In this document: piece after piece, positions 36,275 to 45,228 of the stretch
Position numbering within the stretch: the first letter of the stretch is position 1
How the letters are laid out: each line of letters starts with the position of its first letter
NCBI RefSeq assembly: GCF_000422745.1
Contig: NZ_AUGQ01000001.1
Location: 248,001 to 312,000 of the forward strand
Length of the DNA: 64,000 bases
Direction: 5' to 3'
Source: Microbacterium gubbeenense DSM 15944
Lineage (GTDB): Bacteria > Actinomycetota > Actinomycetes > Actinomycetales > Microbacteriaceae
Program-made: the position numbers and the translations under genes
Notes under the pieces: generated by a model
What the model saw: only the letters and a program-made list of their open reading frames with translations
The model's database searches: none
What the model was told of the DNA's origin: nothing

Positions 36275-36510
36275 TGGGTCCTGTCTTTCTCACTCGGTGG
36301 TGAGGTCCGCCCGCTTCGTTGTCGGCGAACCACGTGAACTCATCGTGCACAGTTTCCGCGCGAGTGTCACGATAACTGCTCGATTCGATCATTCTTGTTG
36401 AGCGTTTTAATGACATTTCGTGCAGTCACCGCGCTCGCAGAGCGAGCGACAAGCCTGCGACGCGTATGTTTAACAGCGGAGCTGTTTGGTTCCCAATGAT
36501 GGGAGGCTGG
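36275..36510. promoter_or_regulatory. Intergenic promoter region with DeoR half-site
   Basis: A 236-bp gene-free stretch between the SIS gene and the divergent dehydrogenase-like gene. It is less GC-rich than its neighbours. ATTCGATCA at 36383-36391 repeats one arm of the operator at 29368. Seven bases later TGAGCGTTT matches the other arm at six of nine positions. It probably carries the promoter of the transporter operon. Confidence 0.6.
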
Positions 36511-37716
36511 ATGTCCAGCACTGCTCAACCGTCCTTCGACGTCAATGCCACGTCAGCGCCTGCCCCGAGCGCGGGGCTCCTGACCCTCGGGCTGCTCGCA
36601 GGCTCGTCGATGGAGAACGAACGCCGACTTCCGATTCACCCTCATCACCTCGATTACATCGACGCCGACGTGCGAGCACGGATGATCGTGGAGCGCGGCT
36701 ATGCCGCGGACTTCCATCTGGGACCCGGCTATATCGAGGCGCGCGTCGGCAGGGTCGCGGAACGGTCCGAAGTGATCGATTCTGCTGATGTGCTGTTGCT
36801 GCCGAAGCCGCAGGCGGCCGACGTCGCGGCCGTTCCGGAGGGCGGCGTGCTGTGGGGATGGCCCCACTGCGTGCAGGATGCGGCGATGACGCAGACGGCG
36901 ATCGATCGTCGACTGACCCTCATCGCCTTCGAAGCGATGAACCATTGGACGGGGCAGGGCGATGTCAACCTGCACGTGTTCCACAAGAACAACGAGCTCG
37001 CCGGATACTGCTCGGTGCTGCACGCCCTGAGCCTCACCGGAACGACGGGAGACTACGGCCCGCGCCGCAGCGCGGTCGTCATCGGGTTCGGCGCAACGGC
37101 GCGCGGCGCGGTCACCGCGCTGAAGGCTCAGGGGATCCACGACGTGCAGGTGCTCACGCAGCGCGGCGTCGCGGCCGTCGGTTCGCCGATCCACAGCGCG
37201 CACATCACCCAGCTCAACACGGGTGACGGGCCTGCCCACCTCAGCACGGTCCTCACCGCGGACGGCGACGTCCTCCTCCCGGCCTTCCTCGCATTGCACG
37301 ACATCGTCGTGAACTGCACGTTGCAGGACGTCGCGGCACCGATCACGTACCTGCGCACCGAGGATCTGGACGATTTCGCGCCGGGCAGCCTGATCATCGA
37401 TGTCTCGTGCGATGAGGGCATGGGGTTCGAGTGGGCGAAGCCGACGACGTTCGATGATCCGATGTTCACCGTGGGATCGGGGGTCGACTACTACGGCGTC
37501 GACCACAGCCCGTCGTATCTGTGGAACTCGGCGACCTGGGAGATCAGCGCGGCGATCCTGCCGTTCCTGCGCACGGTTCTCGAAGGCCCGGAAGCGTGGT
37601 CCGAGGATCCCGCGATCTCCAACGCGATCGAAATAACCGACGGCGTGATCAGGAACCCGAGCATCCTGAGCTTCCAGGGTCGCGGCGCTGAGTACCCGCA
37701 CCTGTTCGCACCGTAG
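36511..37716 (+). CDS. Alanine dehydrogenase / carboxyethylornithine synthase-like oxidoreductase
   Basis: A 401-residue protein of the AlaDH/PNT superfamily. The N-terminal domain has ENERRLPIHPHHLDYI, similar to the substrate-binding start of alanine dehydrogenase and of N5-(carboxyethyl)ornithine synthase. A Rossmann domain follows (SAVVIGFGATARGAVTALKAQG) and then IIDVSCDEGMGFEWAKPTTF and DHSPSYLWN. Probable chemistry is NAD(P)H-dependent reductive condensation of an amino acid with pyruvate, or the reverse. The exact substrate is unknown. The ATG at 36511 follows GGGAGG. An in-frame ATG at 36466 is less likely. Monocistronic. Confidence 0.75.
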   Translation: MSSTAQPSFDVNATSAPAPSAGLLTLGLLAGSSMENERRLPIHPHHLDYIDADVRARMIVERGYAADFHLGPGYIEARVGRVAERSEVIDSADVLLLPKPQAADVAAVPEGGVLWGWPHCVQDAAMTQTAIDRRLTLIAFEAMNHWTGQGDVNLHVFHKNNELAGYCSVLHALSLTGTTGDYGPRRSAVVIGFGATARGAVTALKAQGIHDVQVLTQRGVAAVGSPIHSAHITQLNTGDGPAHLSTVLTADGDVLLPAFLALHDIVVNCTLQDVAAPITYLRTEDLDDFAPGSLIIDVSCDEGMGFEWAKPTTFDDPMFTVGSGVDYYGVDHSPSYLWNSATWEISAAILPFLRTVLEGPEAWSEDPAISNAIEITDGVIRNPSILSFQGRGAEYPHLFAP

Positions 37717-37719
37717 AGC

Positions 37720-38274
37720 TCAGCCCGGTGACTGGTCCGGATACGTCACGAGGCCGTCGTTGCCGACAACGGGCGGCGCTCCCCATTGGCCGAGCACGTG
37801 CTCATGAACAGCGCCTTCAGGCAGCAGGTGCTTCACCATCCACGCCTCGGCGACGAGAGTATTGGCCACGATCAGGCGGTGACAGCGCCAGGGAACGGGC
37901 TCGCCGCACATGACCACCGTGCGTCGCGATCGCGCGAGCGCGGTGAGCTCCTCGATCCCCCGGCGGTAGTCACCGGTGAGGGTGTAGTCCGCGTAGTTCT
38001 TGAAGCTCGCGTTCTGCCAGGCGGCGTTGAGCTGCGAGTCGACGTCCTGGCGAGGGCGACGGCCGCCCAGATTCGGCAACCGCCGGTACTCGATGCTGTC
38101 CTCCGCCAGCCACCCAGCCATGGTGTCTGACCCGAACTGCGGACTGCGGCGGGAGCCGGGATGGGCGCGCACATCGACGAGCACCTCGATGTCGTGCTCG
38201 TCGAGCGGCGCGAGGAAGTCGGGAATCTCCAACGTCCAGTGGCCGATCGTCCAGATCTCGCGACGTTCATCCAT
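37720..38274 (-). CDS. DUF488 family protein
   Basis: A 184-residue protein with the DUF488 signatures: WTIGHWTLEIPDFLAPL at the N-terminus, VLVDVRAHPGSRRSPQFG, NLGGRRPRQ, and a C-terminal VVMCGEPVPWRCHRLIVAN containing the conserved Cys and paired CHR. The function is unknown in this family. Next to DUF2945, 12 bp away on the same strand, a pairing found in other genomes. Confidence 0.9.
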   Translation of the reverse strand: MDERREIWTIGHWTLEIPDFLAPLDEHDIEVLVDVRAHPGSRRSPQFGSDTMAGWLAEDSIEYRRLPNLGGRRPRQDVDSQLNAAWQNASFKNYADYTLTGDYRRGIEELTALARSRRTVVMCGEPVPWRCHRLIVANTLVAEAWMVKHLLPEGAVHEHVLGQWGAPPVVGNDGLVTYPDQSPG

Positions 38275-38286
38275 CGTGCGGCTCGA

Positions 38287-38499
38287 TCAGCGGATCCTGT
38301 GCAGCGCACCGGGCTTGTGCATCGCGATGTGGTTCGTCTTGTCGCTCTTGATCTCATACTGCGGATCATCGGGAGAACACCGGCGCGTATGCCCCTTGTA
38401 CTCGGTGTCGCTGGTGTGCTTCTTGACGATGACGCCGGAGACCTCTCCGACTTCGGAATTCCAGCGAACGTGATCGCCGACGGCGAAATCCTTACTCAT
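38287..38499 (-). CDS. DUF2945 (Tudor-like) small protein
   Basis: A 70-residue protein. MSKDFAVGDHVRWNSEVGEVSGVIVKKH followed by YEIKSDKTNHIAMHKPGALHRI is the DUF2945 pattern, also described as a hypervirulence-associated Tudor-like domain. It is small, cytoplasmic and of unknown function. An AAGGAAGG ribosome-binding site precedes the start. It begins the two-gene unit with DUF488. Confidence 0.9.
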   Translation of the reverse strand: MSKDFAVGDHVRWNSEVGEVSGVIVKKHTSDTEYKGHTRRCSPDDPQYEIKSDKTNHIAMHKPGALHRIR

Positions 38500-38693
38500 G
38501 GTCGCCTTCCTTTCACAAGGTGCCCGTGTTGGCCATCGTAGGCCTCGGCGCCGATCGGGGGTCCGGAGCGTGTCCCCGCGCGACGAACGCCGGCGCTCTC
38601 CACGTCATGCCTGAGCAGCTCACCCTTACGTAAAGCGAGCTATACATGTAAAAGTTGCTTGTCCAATAAAGCGAACTTCACAGGGGGACGACG
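38500..38693 (+). promoter_or_regulatory. AT-richer promoter with three related decamers
   Basis: In this divergent gap the last 65 bp are distinctly AT-rich. AAAGCGAGCT (38632-38641) and AAAGCGAACT (38668-38677) are near-identical direct repeats 36 bp apart. AGTTGCTT (38653-38660) is a related element in inverted orientation between them. They are candidate sites for the XRE regulator two genes on. A GGGGGA ribosome-binding site precedes the membrane-protein ATG. Confidence 0.55.
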
Positions 38694-39167
38694 ATGAATG
38701 TTGATCCAAAGTCCGACACTCGCACGCGCTGGGGCCGCATCCGCTTCTTCGGCGGGCGTGTGCCCGCAATGTCTGTCGCGATTCCAGCCGGGCTGGCCCT
38801 GGCGGTCGGAGTCGGCGCACTCACTCTCCTGACGGGCGTCTCACGAGGCGACGAAGCGCTCCTCATCGCCGGAGTATTCTCGATCATCATGTCCTGGGGA
38901 CTGATCGGGCTCATCTGGGCGCTCCTCGTCGATCGGTCCACACTGCGCGGAGTCATCGACAAGCCAGATGAATCGATCGAATCGAAGTGGCTCGATGCCG
39001 CAATGTCGGGCGCGTTCAGCGACACGGTCATGCTGACGGGATTCGCCCTGGCGGCCCTCGCCATCTCGGGCTTCGAGTTCGACGCGATGTGGGCACTCAT
39101 CGGGGTCATCGTGATTGCCTTCTTCAGCGCTTTCGTGCGCTACCTCATGGCTAAAAAGCGTGGCTGA
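38694..39167 (+). CDS. Four-helix membrane protein paired with XRE regulator
   Basis: A 157-residue membrane protein I cannot name. Four hydrophobic segments: about residues 25-45, 55-76, 103-123 and 129-148. There is a basic N-terminus and a basic C-terminal LMAKKRG. Its stop is 2 bp before a small XRE regulator, an arrangement common in firmicutes and actinobacteria where a tiny Cro-like regulator accompanies a DUF2178-like or DUF3796-like membrane protein of unknown role. Confidence 0.8.
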   Translation: MNVDPKSDTRTRWGRIRFFGGRVPAMSVAIPAGLALAVGVGALTLLTGVSRGDEALLIAGVFSIIMSWGLIGLIWALLVDRSTLRGVIDKPDESIESKWLDAAMSGAFSDTVMLTGFALAALAISGFEFDAMWALIGVIVIAFFSAFVRYLMAKKRG

Positions 39168-39169
39168 TC

Positions 39170-39379
39170 ATGAGAAACTCACTCCTCGCACGCCGGCGGG
39201 AGCGCAGTTGGTCACAACAGCGCCTCGCCGACGAACTCGGTGTCTCCCGGCAAACAGTCATCTCGATCGAACGAGGCAGATTCGACCCGTCGTTGCCGCT
39301 CGCCTTCCGCCTCGCGGAAGTCTTCGAGTGCACGATTGAGGACATCTTCACACCGGGAACAGACGATCAGCCGAGCTAG
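39170..39379 (+). CDS. Small XRE/YozG-type HTH regulator
   Basis: A 69-residue protein that is almost entirely a helix-turn-helix: LLARRRERSWSQQRLADELG, VSRQTVISIERGRFDPSLPL, ending FECTIEDIFTPG. It belongs to the small Cro/CI-like group that autoregulates operons with a membrane protein. Overlap with the preceding gene is avoided by only 2 bp, so the two should be co-expressed. The decamer repeats upstream are the likely operator. Confidence 0.88.
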   Translation: MRNSLLARRRERSWSQQRLADELGVSRQTVISIERGRFDPSLPLAFRLAEVFECTIEDIFTPGTDDQPS

Positions 39380-39536
39380 CCGAAACGCCACCCCGCGTTG
39401 AACCGACTGTGTACGCAGCCGTGTCGCGCATCGAGCGGGGCGAAACACCTCGGAATACTGCCGGAACCACGCCGTCATTCGGCGTCCTCGCCGTATATGC
39501 AGGATGGGTAATTCCACCGGACTAGGCTTGCTCGAA

Positions 39537-40610
39537 ATGAAATCCGATCCTCCCTCCCCCGTTGGCGCGCCCGATCTGGCCATCGCGAACGGCAACTCCA
39601 CCACTCGGCATTCGAACGTCGCGCTCCTCGGGCTCGCTGAGGCGATCGCTCCCGTCGAGGTGAGTTCGCGATCCTTCGACGAGCGACTCAGCGACACGCT
39701 CCGGGAACTGCGCCTTCCGCAGGGGCTCCTTCAGCGCGTGGCCGGAGTGTCTTCTCGGCGCAACTGGGAGAATCCGACGGATTACATCGAGGGGGCCGCC
39801 TCCGCGGGACGCGACGCTCTGGCGCAGGCGGGAGTCGCAGCTCACCAGATCGGTCTGCTGATCAATACCTCCGTCTCGCGCGAGACGCTTGAGCCGTCCG
39901 TCGCAGTAGCGGTTCACGACAGCATCGGCCTCAGCCCCGCGGCCATGAACTTCGACATCACCAACGCTTGCCTGGGCTTCGTGAACGGAATGACCGTCGC
40001 GGCCAGCATGATCGACTCGGGACAGATCGACTACGCGCTCATCGTCGCGGGCGAAGACATGTCGAGAGTGCAGGAAGTCACTGTCGCTCGCTTGCAGCGC
40101 CCGGGAATCACCCGCGAGGAGTACCTCAACGAGTTCGCAACGCTGACGCTGGGTTCCGGAGCCGTCGCCGCCGTGATCGGCCGCGCGGACCTGCACCCCG
40201 AGGGGCACCGGATCCTCGGCGGCGTGGCGCGAGCCGCAACCTGGAACCACGAGCTCTGCGTCGGCGACTACGAGGGCATGTTCACCGACACCCAAGGCCT
40301 CCTCAGCAACGGCATGGATCTGATCGCCGCCGCGTGGGGCGAAGCGCACGAGAGCGATTGGTACTGGAGGGACATGGATCACTACATCCCCCATCAGATC
40401 TCCAACGTGCACGTCGATGCCCTCACGAGCGCCATCGAGATCGACGCGGACCGGATCGCCAAGACGTATCCGGAGCTCGGCAACGTCGGCCCGGCCTCCC
40501 TGCCGATCACGCTGGCGCGCAGAGCACCCGGTATGAAGCGCGGCGACCGCATCCTCTGCCTGGGAGTGGGTTCCGGGCTGAACACGGCCATGATGGAGAT
40601 CACCTGGTGA
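39537..40610 (+). CDS. oleA: OleA: thiolase-superfamily beta-keto-acid synthase
   Basis: A 357-residue KAS III/OleA-type enzyme that performs head-to-head Claisen condensation of two acyl-CoAs to a 2-alkyl-3-keto acid. The active-site Cys is in FDITNACLGFVNGM, His in HYIPHQISNVH, and Asn in LGNVGPASLPI. NTSVSRETLEPSVAVAVH carries the Glu typical of OleA rather than FabH. The extra 25 residues before VALLGLAEAIAPVEV are unlike other OleA proteins, so the true start is uncertain. ATG at 39504 is the alternative. First gene of oleA-oleBC-oleD. Confidence 0.9.
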   Translation: MKSDPPSPVGAPDLAIANGNSTTRHSNVALLGLAEAIAPVEVSSRSFDERLSDTLRELRLPQGLLQRVAGVSSRRNWENPTDYIEGAASAGRDALAQAGVAAHQIGLLINTSVSRETLEPSVAVAVHDSIGLSPAAMNFDITNACLGFVNGMTVAASMIDSGQIDYALIVAGEDMSRVQEVTVARLQRPGITREEYLNEFATLTLGSGAVAAVIGRADLHPEGHRILGGVARAATWNHELCVGDYEGMFTDTQGLLSNGMDLIAAAWGEAHESDWYWRDMDHYIPHQISNVHVDALTSAIEIDADRIAKTYPELGNVGPASLPITLARRAPGMKRGDRILCLGVGSGLNTAMMEITW

Positions 40611-43315
40611 AGTTCGCGGCTCGTCCCGCAACCGTTCCCGGCCCGCTCCCCGAATGGGACGCCGCGTGGTCACGCCTCGTGACAGTCGATACGGTTGACG
40701 GCGAGCGCACGTTTCATGTCCTCGACACCCTCCCGGCGTTGCGCGCCCGGGGGCTCGAACCGACCGGAACCATTCTCGCGCTGCATGGAAACCCCACGTG
40801 GTCGTACCTGTGGCGCGGGATCGCGGCGGCCTCGTTGGCCGACACCGACGGCAGGATCTGGCGGGTCATCGCGCCCGACCAGCTCGAGATGGGCCACTCC
40901 GAGCGCCTCGCGCACGACGCGCTGCCCACGACGCACGGATCCGGCTACCGCCGCATCGCGGAGCGCGTGAGCGACGTCGATGCGGTCATGCGCGCGCTGC
41001 TCGCGGACACGGGGGATGCTGCGGGCGCTCAGCCGCATCCCGTCGTCACCCTCGGCCACGACTGGGGCGGGATCGTGTCGCTGACCTGGGCCGCCCGGAA
41101 CCGCGACGTGGTGGACGGCGTGATCAGCCTGAACACGGGCGTGCACCTGTCGGAGGGCACGCCTCTCCCGTCGCCGCTCCGCGCAGCGCTCAGTGGTCCG
41201 GTCCTGCCGATGGCAACGGTCCTCACCGACGGGTTCCTCCGCACGACGCTGTCGCTCGGCCAGGGGCCGCTCCGCGCCGAGATCAAGGACGCGTTCCGCT
41301 CCCCCTATCTGACGGCCGACGAGAGAAGCGGCATCGGCGCGTTCGTCGCCGACATCCCGGCTCGGCCCGGCCACCCGTCGTACGACGAGCTGCAGCAGCT
41401 CGCCGAGGACATCGCCGGCATTGACGCTCCCTCCCTGCTGGTGTGGGGGCCGAAGGATCCGGTGTTCGTCGAGCACTTCCTGCGCGATCTGCGCCACCGC
41501 CTGCCGCACGCCGACGTGCACCGCGTCGAGAAGGCATCGCACCTCGTCAGCGAGGACGCGGATGTCACCGGCGTCGTGCTGCGCTGGCTCCGACAGCAGT
41601 TCCCTCGTGAGGCCGTTCCTGCCCTCGGCGACGCGGATGTCGCAGTGGATGACGATCCCGCCCCGATGATCTTCGAGGCGCTCGACGCGCGCCGCGACGA
41701 CGCATCCGTCGCGAGCGTCGATATGACGCGCACGCCGCCGCAGGCGATCACCTGGAGACAGCTCACCGCGGTCAGCGACGGCATCGCGCGCGGCCTGCAG
41801 CGGCTCGGCCTGCAGCGCGGCGACCGCGTCTCGTTGCTCGTGACCCCGGGCAACGACCTCACCGCCGTGCTCTACGGCGTGCTGAAAGCCGGCGGGGTCG
41901 CCGTGGTGGCTGATTCCGGTCTCGGCCCGGCCGGAATGACCCGCGCGATCCGAGCATCCGATCCGCAGTGGATCATCGGCCTGAGACCCGGACTCGCGCT
42001 GGCGCGCGCGGCGGGCTGGCCCGGTCGGCGCATCTCGGTTTATGCGCTGAACCCGATCGAACGCGCGGCGCTCGGCGTCGAGACGAGCGTGACCGAGCTC
42101 TCTCGCACGCCGGCCCATGACCCCATCTCCCACCCGGGCCTCACCGATGACGCCGTCATCCTGTTCACGTCCGGATCGACGGGACCGGCGAAAGGCGTCC
42201 GGTACACGCACGCCCGATTGGGAGCGCTGGCTCGCACCCTGCGCGAGCAGTTCAACGTGCATGAGGAGACGGGCTGGGCCGCCGGCTTCGCGCCGTTCGC
42301 GCTGCTCGGACCCGGTCTCGGCATCAGCAGCGTGACGCCCGACATGTCGGTCACGAAGCCGCGCACGCTGACGGCCGCCGCGCTCGCCGACGCGATCCTC
42401 GCGGGCGCGTCCACGATGGTCTTCGCCTCCCCCGCCGCCTACACCAACGTGCAGGCCACCGCGGGCGAGCTGACGACCGAGCAGCGCGCGTCGTTCGAGG
42501 GCATCGAGCTGGTGCTCTCGGCCGGGGCCCCCGTGCCGCTGCAGCTGCTCGACGCGCTCGCGGCGCTCTTCCCGAACGCAGAGATCCGCTCGCCGTACGG
42601 GATGACGGAGGGCTTGCTGCTCACCGACATCAACCGCGAGGGCGTGACCGCCGCCGAGGAGCAGTCGCGCGATCACGGCGTGTGCGTCGGCCGCCCTGTT
42701 CCCCGCGTACGGTTCGCCGTCGCGCCCCTCGATGCCGCGGGCGTGCCCGGCGACGAGGTCCTTACGGATGATGCGGCCACCGACGTTCTGGGCGAGTTCG
42801 TCGTCTCCGCCCCGCACATCAAGGCGGGCTACGACCGGTTGTGGGACATGGATGCCTCGTCGAAGCGCGATGATCTCGACGGCCTGATCTGGCACCGCAC
42901 GAACGACATCGGCCACATCGACCCCGAGGGTCGGATCTGGATCGAGGGACGCGTGCAGCACGTGCTCACCCCTGCGTCCGGCCCACTCGGACCCGGCGGG
43001 ATCGAGGCCGTCGTCGACACGGTGCCGCAGGTGTACCGCTCCGCCGTCGTCGGCGTCGGTCCGACCGGAACGCAATCGGTCGTGGTCGTCGTCGAGCCTC
43101 GATCGGGCGTCCGCATGACGTCGGGGCTCGCGCCGATGGAGCTGGCGGACGCGATCCGTGCCGCCGTCGCCGAGCACTATCCGCACGACATCGCCGCGGT
43201 GCTCGTATCGACCGCGTTCCCCACCGACATCCGCCACAACTCGAAGATCGATCGCACTCGGCTCGCCGTCTGGGCCGACGCGGTGCTGCGCGGCGGGCGC
43301 GTCGGCACCCCGTGA
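40607..43315 (+). CDS. oleBC: OleBC fusion: beta-lactone decarboxylase and beta-lactone synthetase
   Basis: A 902-residue fusion. Residues about 1-310 are an alpha/beta-hydrolase of the haloalkane-dehalogenase fold (OleB): LALHGNPTWSYLWRG, nucleophile Asp in TLGHDWGGIVSL, catalytic His in EKASHLVSE. This half turns a beta-lactone into a cis-olefin and CO2. Residues about 345-902 are an AMP-binding enzyme (OleC): ILFTSGSTGPAKGVRYTH, SPYGMTEGLLLTDI and a C-terminal NSKIDRTRLAVW. It makes the beta-lactone from the 3-hydroxy acid. The same fusion is known in Micrococcus luteus. The GTG start overlaps the oleA stop (GTGA). Confidence 0.93.
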   Translation: MKFAARPATVPGPLPEWDAAWSRLVTVDTVDGERTFHVLDTLPALRARGLEPTGTILALHGNPTWSYLWRGIAAASLADTDGRIWRVIAPDQLEMGHSERLAHDALPTTHGSGYRRIAERVSDVDAVMRALLADTGDAAGAQPHPVVTLGHDWGGIVSLTWAARNRDVVDGVISLNTGVHLSEGTPLPSPLRAALSGPVLPMATVLTDGFLRTTLSLGQGPLRAEIKDAFRSPYLTADERSGIGAFVADIPARPGHPSYDELQQLAEDIAGIDAPSLLVWGPKDPVFVEHFLRDLRHRLPHADVHRVEKASHLVSEDADVTGVVLRWLRQQFPREAVPALGDADVAVDDDPAPMIFEALDARRDDASVASVDMTRTPPQAITWRQLTAVSDGIARGLQRLGLQRGDRVSLLVTPGNDLTAVLYGVLKAGGVAVVADSGLGPAGMTRAIRASDPQWIIGLRPGLALARAAGWPGRRISVYALNPIERAALGVETSVTELSRTPAHDPISHPGLTDDAVILFTSGSTGPAKGVRYTHARLGALARTLREQFNVHEETGWAAGFAPFALLGPGLGISSVTPDMSVTKPRTLTAAALADAILAGASTMVFASPAAYTNVQATAGELTTEQRASFEGIELVLSAGAPVPLQLLDALAALFPNAEIRSPYGMTEGLLLTDINREGVTAAEEQSRDHGVCVGRPVPRVRFAVAPLDAAGVPGDEVLTDDAATDVLGEFVVSAPHIKAGYDRLWDMDASSKRDDLDGLIWHRTNDIGHIDPEGRIWIEGRVQHVLTPASGPLGPGGIEAVVDTVPQVYRSAVVGVGPTGTQSVVVVVEPRSGVRMTSGLAPMELADAIRAAVAEHYPHDIAAVLVSTAFPTDIRHNSKIDRTRLAVWADAVLRGGRVGTP

Positions 43316-43346
43316 CGCGGGCGAGCACGGCCATGAAGGATCCCTC

Positions 43347-44315
43347 GTGAGAGTACTTGTCACTGGCGCCTCTGGCGTGCTCGGCTCATCTGTCGCGCGA
43401 GCACTGGTCAGCAACAACCACGACGTCACGACTCTTCAGCGTCGCCCCTCCGGAGTCGACGGCGCACGCGATGTTCTGGGCAGCTCGACCGAACCGGACA
43501 CCGTTGCGACAGCGACGGCCGGACAGGACGCAGTCATCCACCTGGCCGCCAAGGTCTCGATGGCGGGTGATCCGCGCGAGTTCGAGCGAGTCAATATCGA
43601 CGGCACCCGGAACGTGCTCTCGGCCGCACAGGCCGCAGGAGTGTCCCGGTTCGTCCACATCTCGTCGCCCTCCGTCGCAAACGCAGGAAGCTCACTCGTC
43701 GGAGCTCCTGCTGCGCCAGCCGATCCGGCGGTTGCCCGTGGAGAGTACGCGCGCACGAAGGGCGAAGGCGAACGCCTTGCCCTGGCCGCCGATTCCGAAG
43801 CCTTCCCCGTGCTCGTGCTGCGTCCACACCTCATGTGGGGCCCGGGCGACACCCAGCTCACCGAGCGGATCATCGAGCGATCGCGACAGGGCCGCATGCC
43901 GATCCTCGGCTCCGGTGCCGCGCTCGTTGACACGCTGTATGTCACCAACGCGGTCGACGCGATCGTCGCGGCGCTTGAGGCGGTCACCCGCGTGCACGGC
44001 GAACCACTGGTCGTGACGAATGGGCAGCCGAGGCCGATCGCGGAGTTCATCGAACGGCTCGCGCTTGCGGGGGGCGCGAAGAAGCCCACCCTGCGTCTTC
44101 CCGTTGCCGCCGCGCTGGCGGCCGGATCCGCGGTGGATGCGGTCTGGAACCTCGGCGAGCACGACGACGAGCCGCCACTCACACGGTTCCTTGCCGAGCA
44201 GATGTCCACCGCACACTGGTTCGACCAGCGCCGCACCCGTGAGGTACTGCAGTGGGAGCCCGCGGTGACGTTCGATCAGGGCATGGCGGCCGTGGCTCGG
44301 CACTACGCGCAGTGA
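43347..44315 (+). CDS. oleD: OleD: 2-alkyl-3-ketoalkanoate reductase
   Basis: A 322-residue NAD-dependent epimerase/dehydratase-type short-chain reductase. [19 protein letters not shown] binds [19 protein letters not shown] and VHISSPSVA follow, and the catalytic YARTKGEGE has Tyr and Lys. It reduces the OleA product to the 3-hydroxy acid used by OleC. A GAAGGA lies just upstream of the GTG at 43347. The gene follows oleBC by 31 bp and completes a functional oleABCD set. Confidence 0.92.
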   Translation: MRVLVTGASGVLGSSVARALVSNNHDVTTLQRRPSGVDGARDVLGSSTEPDTVATATAGQDAVIHLAAKVSMAGDPREFERVNIDGTRNVLSAAQAAGVSRFVHISSPSVANAGSSLVGAPAAPADPAVARGEYARTKGEGERLALAADSEAFPVLVLRPHLMWGPGDTQLTERIIERSRQGRMPILGSGAALVDTLYVTNAVDAIVAALEAVTRVHGEPLVVTNGQPRPIAEFIERLALAGGAKKPTLRLPVAAALAAGSAVDAVWNLGEHDDEPPLTRFLAEQMSTAHWFDQRRTREVLQWEPAVTFDQGMAAVARHYAQ

Positions 44316-44409
44316 CAGTTCGCAGCCGATCGACGTTGCTTGCTCCTGCCGTTCTCTGATTCGCGCGGACAGGATCTCGGTGGCGATTCGCGGCATCTAC
44401 CATAGACGC

Positions 44410-44994
44410 ATGGCCGAAATTGAAGGACTTGACGACCTCCTCGACGCGCTGAACGCCGGGGAGACGATTCCGGAAGGTTCGCCGCACCACGCGGCGATGC
44501 ACGAAGCGAGTCAAGAGTCGCTCCGTATCACGGCCGCGCTCAACGGAAGCTACCGCTCGCCCGACGAAGTGCGCGCGCTGATGAGCGAGTTGACGGGGCG
44601 CGCGGTTCCCGAGTCGTTCCGGCTCTTCCCACCATTCTCCGCTGACTTCGGTAAGAACATTCGCTTCGGCGACGACGTCTTCATCAACAGCGGATGCCGA
44701 TTCCAAGACCAGGGCGGCATCGACATCGGCTCCGGATCCCTCATCGGCCACAACGCGGTCATCACCACGTTGAATCACGACATGACTCCCAGCCGACGAG
44801 GCGACATGCATCCGGCGCGCGTCGTGATCGGCCGCGGCGTGTGGTTCGGTGCCGGCGTGACGGTACTGCCCGGTGTGACGATCGAGGATGGCGCCGTCGT
44901 CGGCGCGGGCGCGGTCGTCACGAAAAACGTCCCCGCGGGGGCGATCGTGGTCGGAGTGCCGGCGAAACAAGTGGGACAGGTTCCTGAGGGCTAG
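44410..44994 (+). CDS. Maltose-type sugar O-acetyltransferase
   Basis: A 194-residue left-handed beta-helix acetyltransferase. The hexapeptide-repeat region begins at [20 protein letters not shown] and ends [19 protein letters not shown]. The catalytic His is in [10 protein letters not shown], and [16 protein letters not shown] is the acetyl-CoA-binding coil. Acetyl-CoA is the donor and the acceptor is probably a sugar or thio-sugar. It is monocistronic. Upstream 94 bp hold its promoter. It is the last clearly chromosomal gene before the mobile element. Confidence 0.88.
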   Translation: MAEIEGLDDLLDALNAGETIPEGSPHHAAMHEASQESLRITAALNGSYRSPDEVRALMSELTGRAVPESFRLFPPFSADFGKNIRFGDDVFINSGCRFQDQGGIDIGSGSLIGHNAVITTLNHDMTPSRRGDMHPARVVIGRGVWFGAGVTVLPGVTIEDGAVVGAGAVVTKNVPAGAIVVGVPAKQVGQVPEG

Positions 44995-45000
44995 TACCGG

Positions 45001-45228
45001 CTACCGGGTCTGCTTCACTTCCGCCGCCGATCTTGCCGCCCGTTGCCATCGGGCAGCGATCGAGAGGAAATGGTCGACGGGGTGTCTTACCGGATCCGTA
45101 ACCACCGCGCCGCAGCCGACGAAATCCGCCGACCACTCGTGCCCGCACATCGGGCACACGAACAACCCACGATCCTCGTAGGTGAAGGCTTCAGAGCACG
45201 CCGGGCAGGTCGGCAGAGCGTCAGACAT
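45001..45228 (-). pseudogene. PhnA/YjdM-like zinc-ribbon fragment
   Basis: The N-terminal 33 residues (MSDALPTCPACSEAFTYEDR, then GLFVCPMCGHEW) are the zinc ribbon of a PhnA/YjdM-type protein with CxxC pairs. Full proteins are about 110 residues with a conserved lower domain (DGDTV...KGTKVR-like). Here the sequence diverges directly after GHEW and runs on 42 unrelated residues to a stop. The gene is therefore truncated. I found no continuation in other frames. It lies beside the mobile element and may mark a past recombination. Confidence 0.65.

Noticed and set aside
40670..43429. A 919-codon open frame opposite oleBC
   Set aside because: Antisense shadow of the OleBC fusion, no domain content.
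45001..45228. Full PhnA gene interrupted by the element, with its second half at the right end
   Set aside because: The orientation is wrong: the missing half should lie to the left, and no PhnA C-terminal sequence is present on either side.
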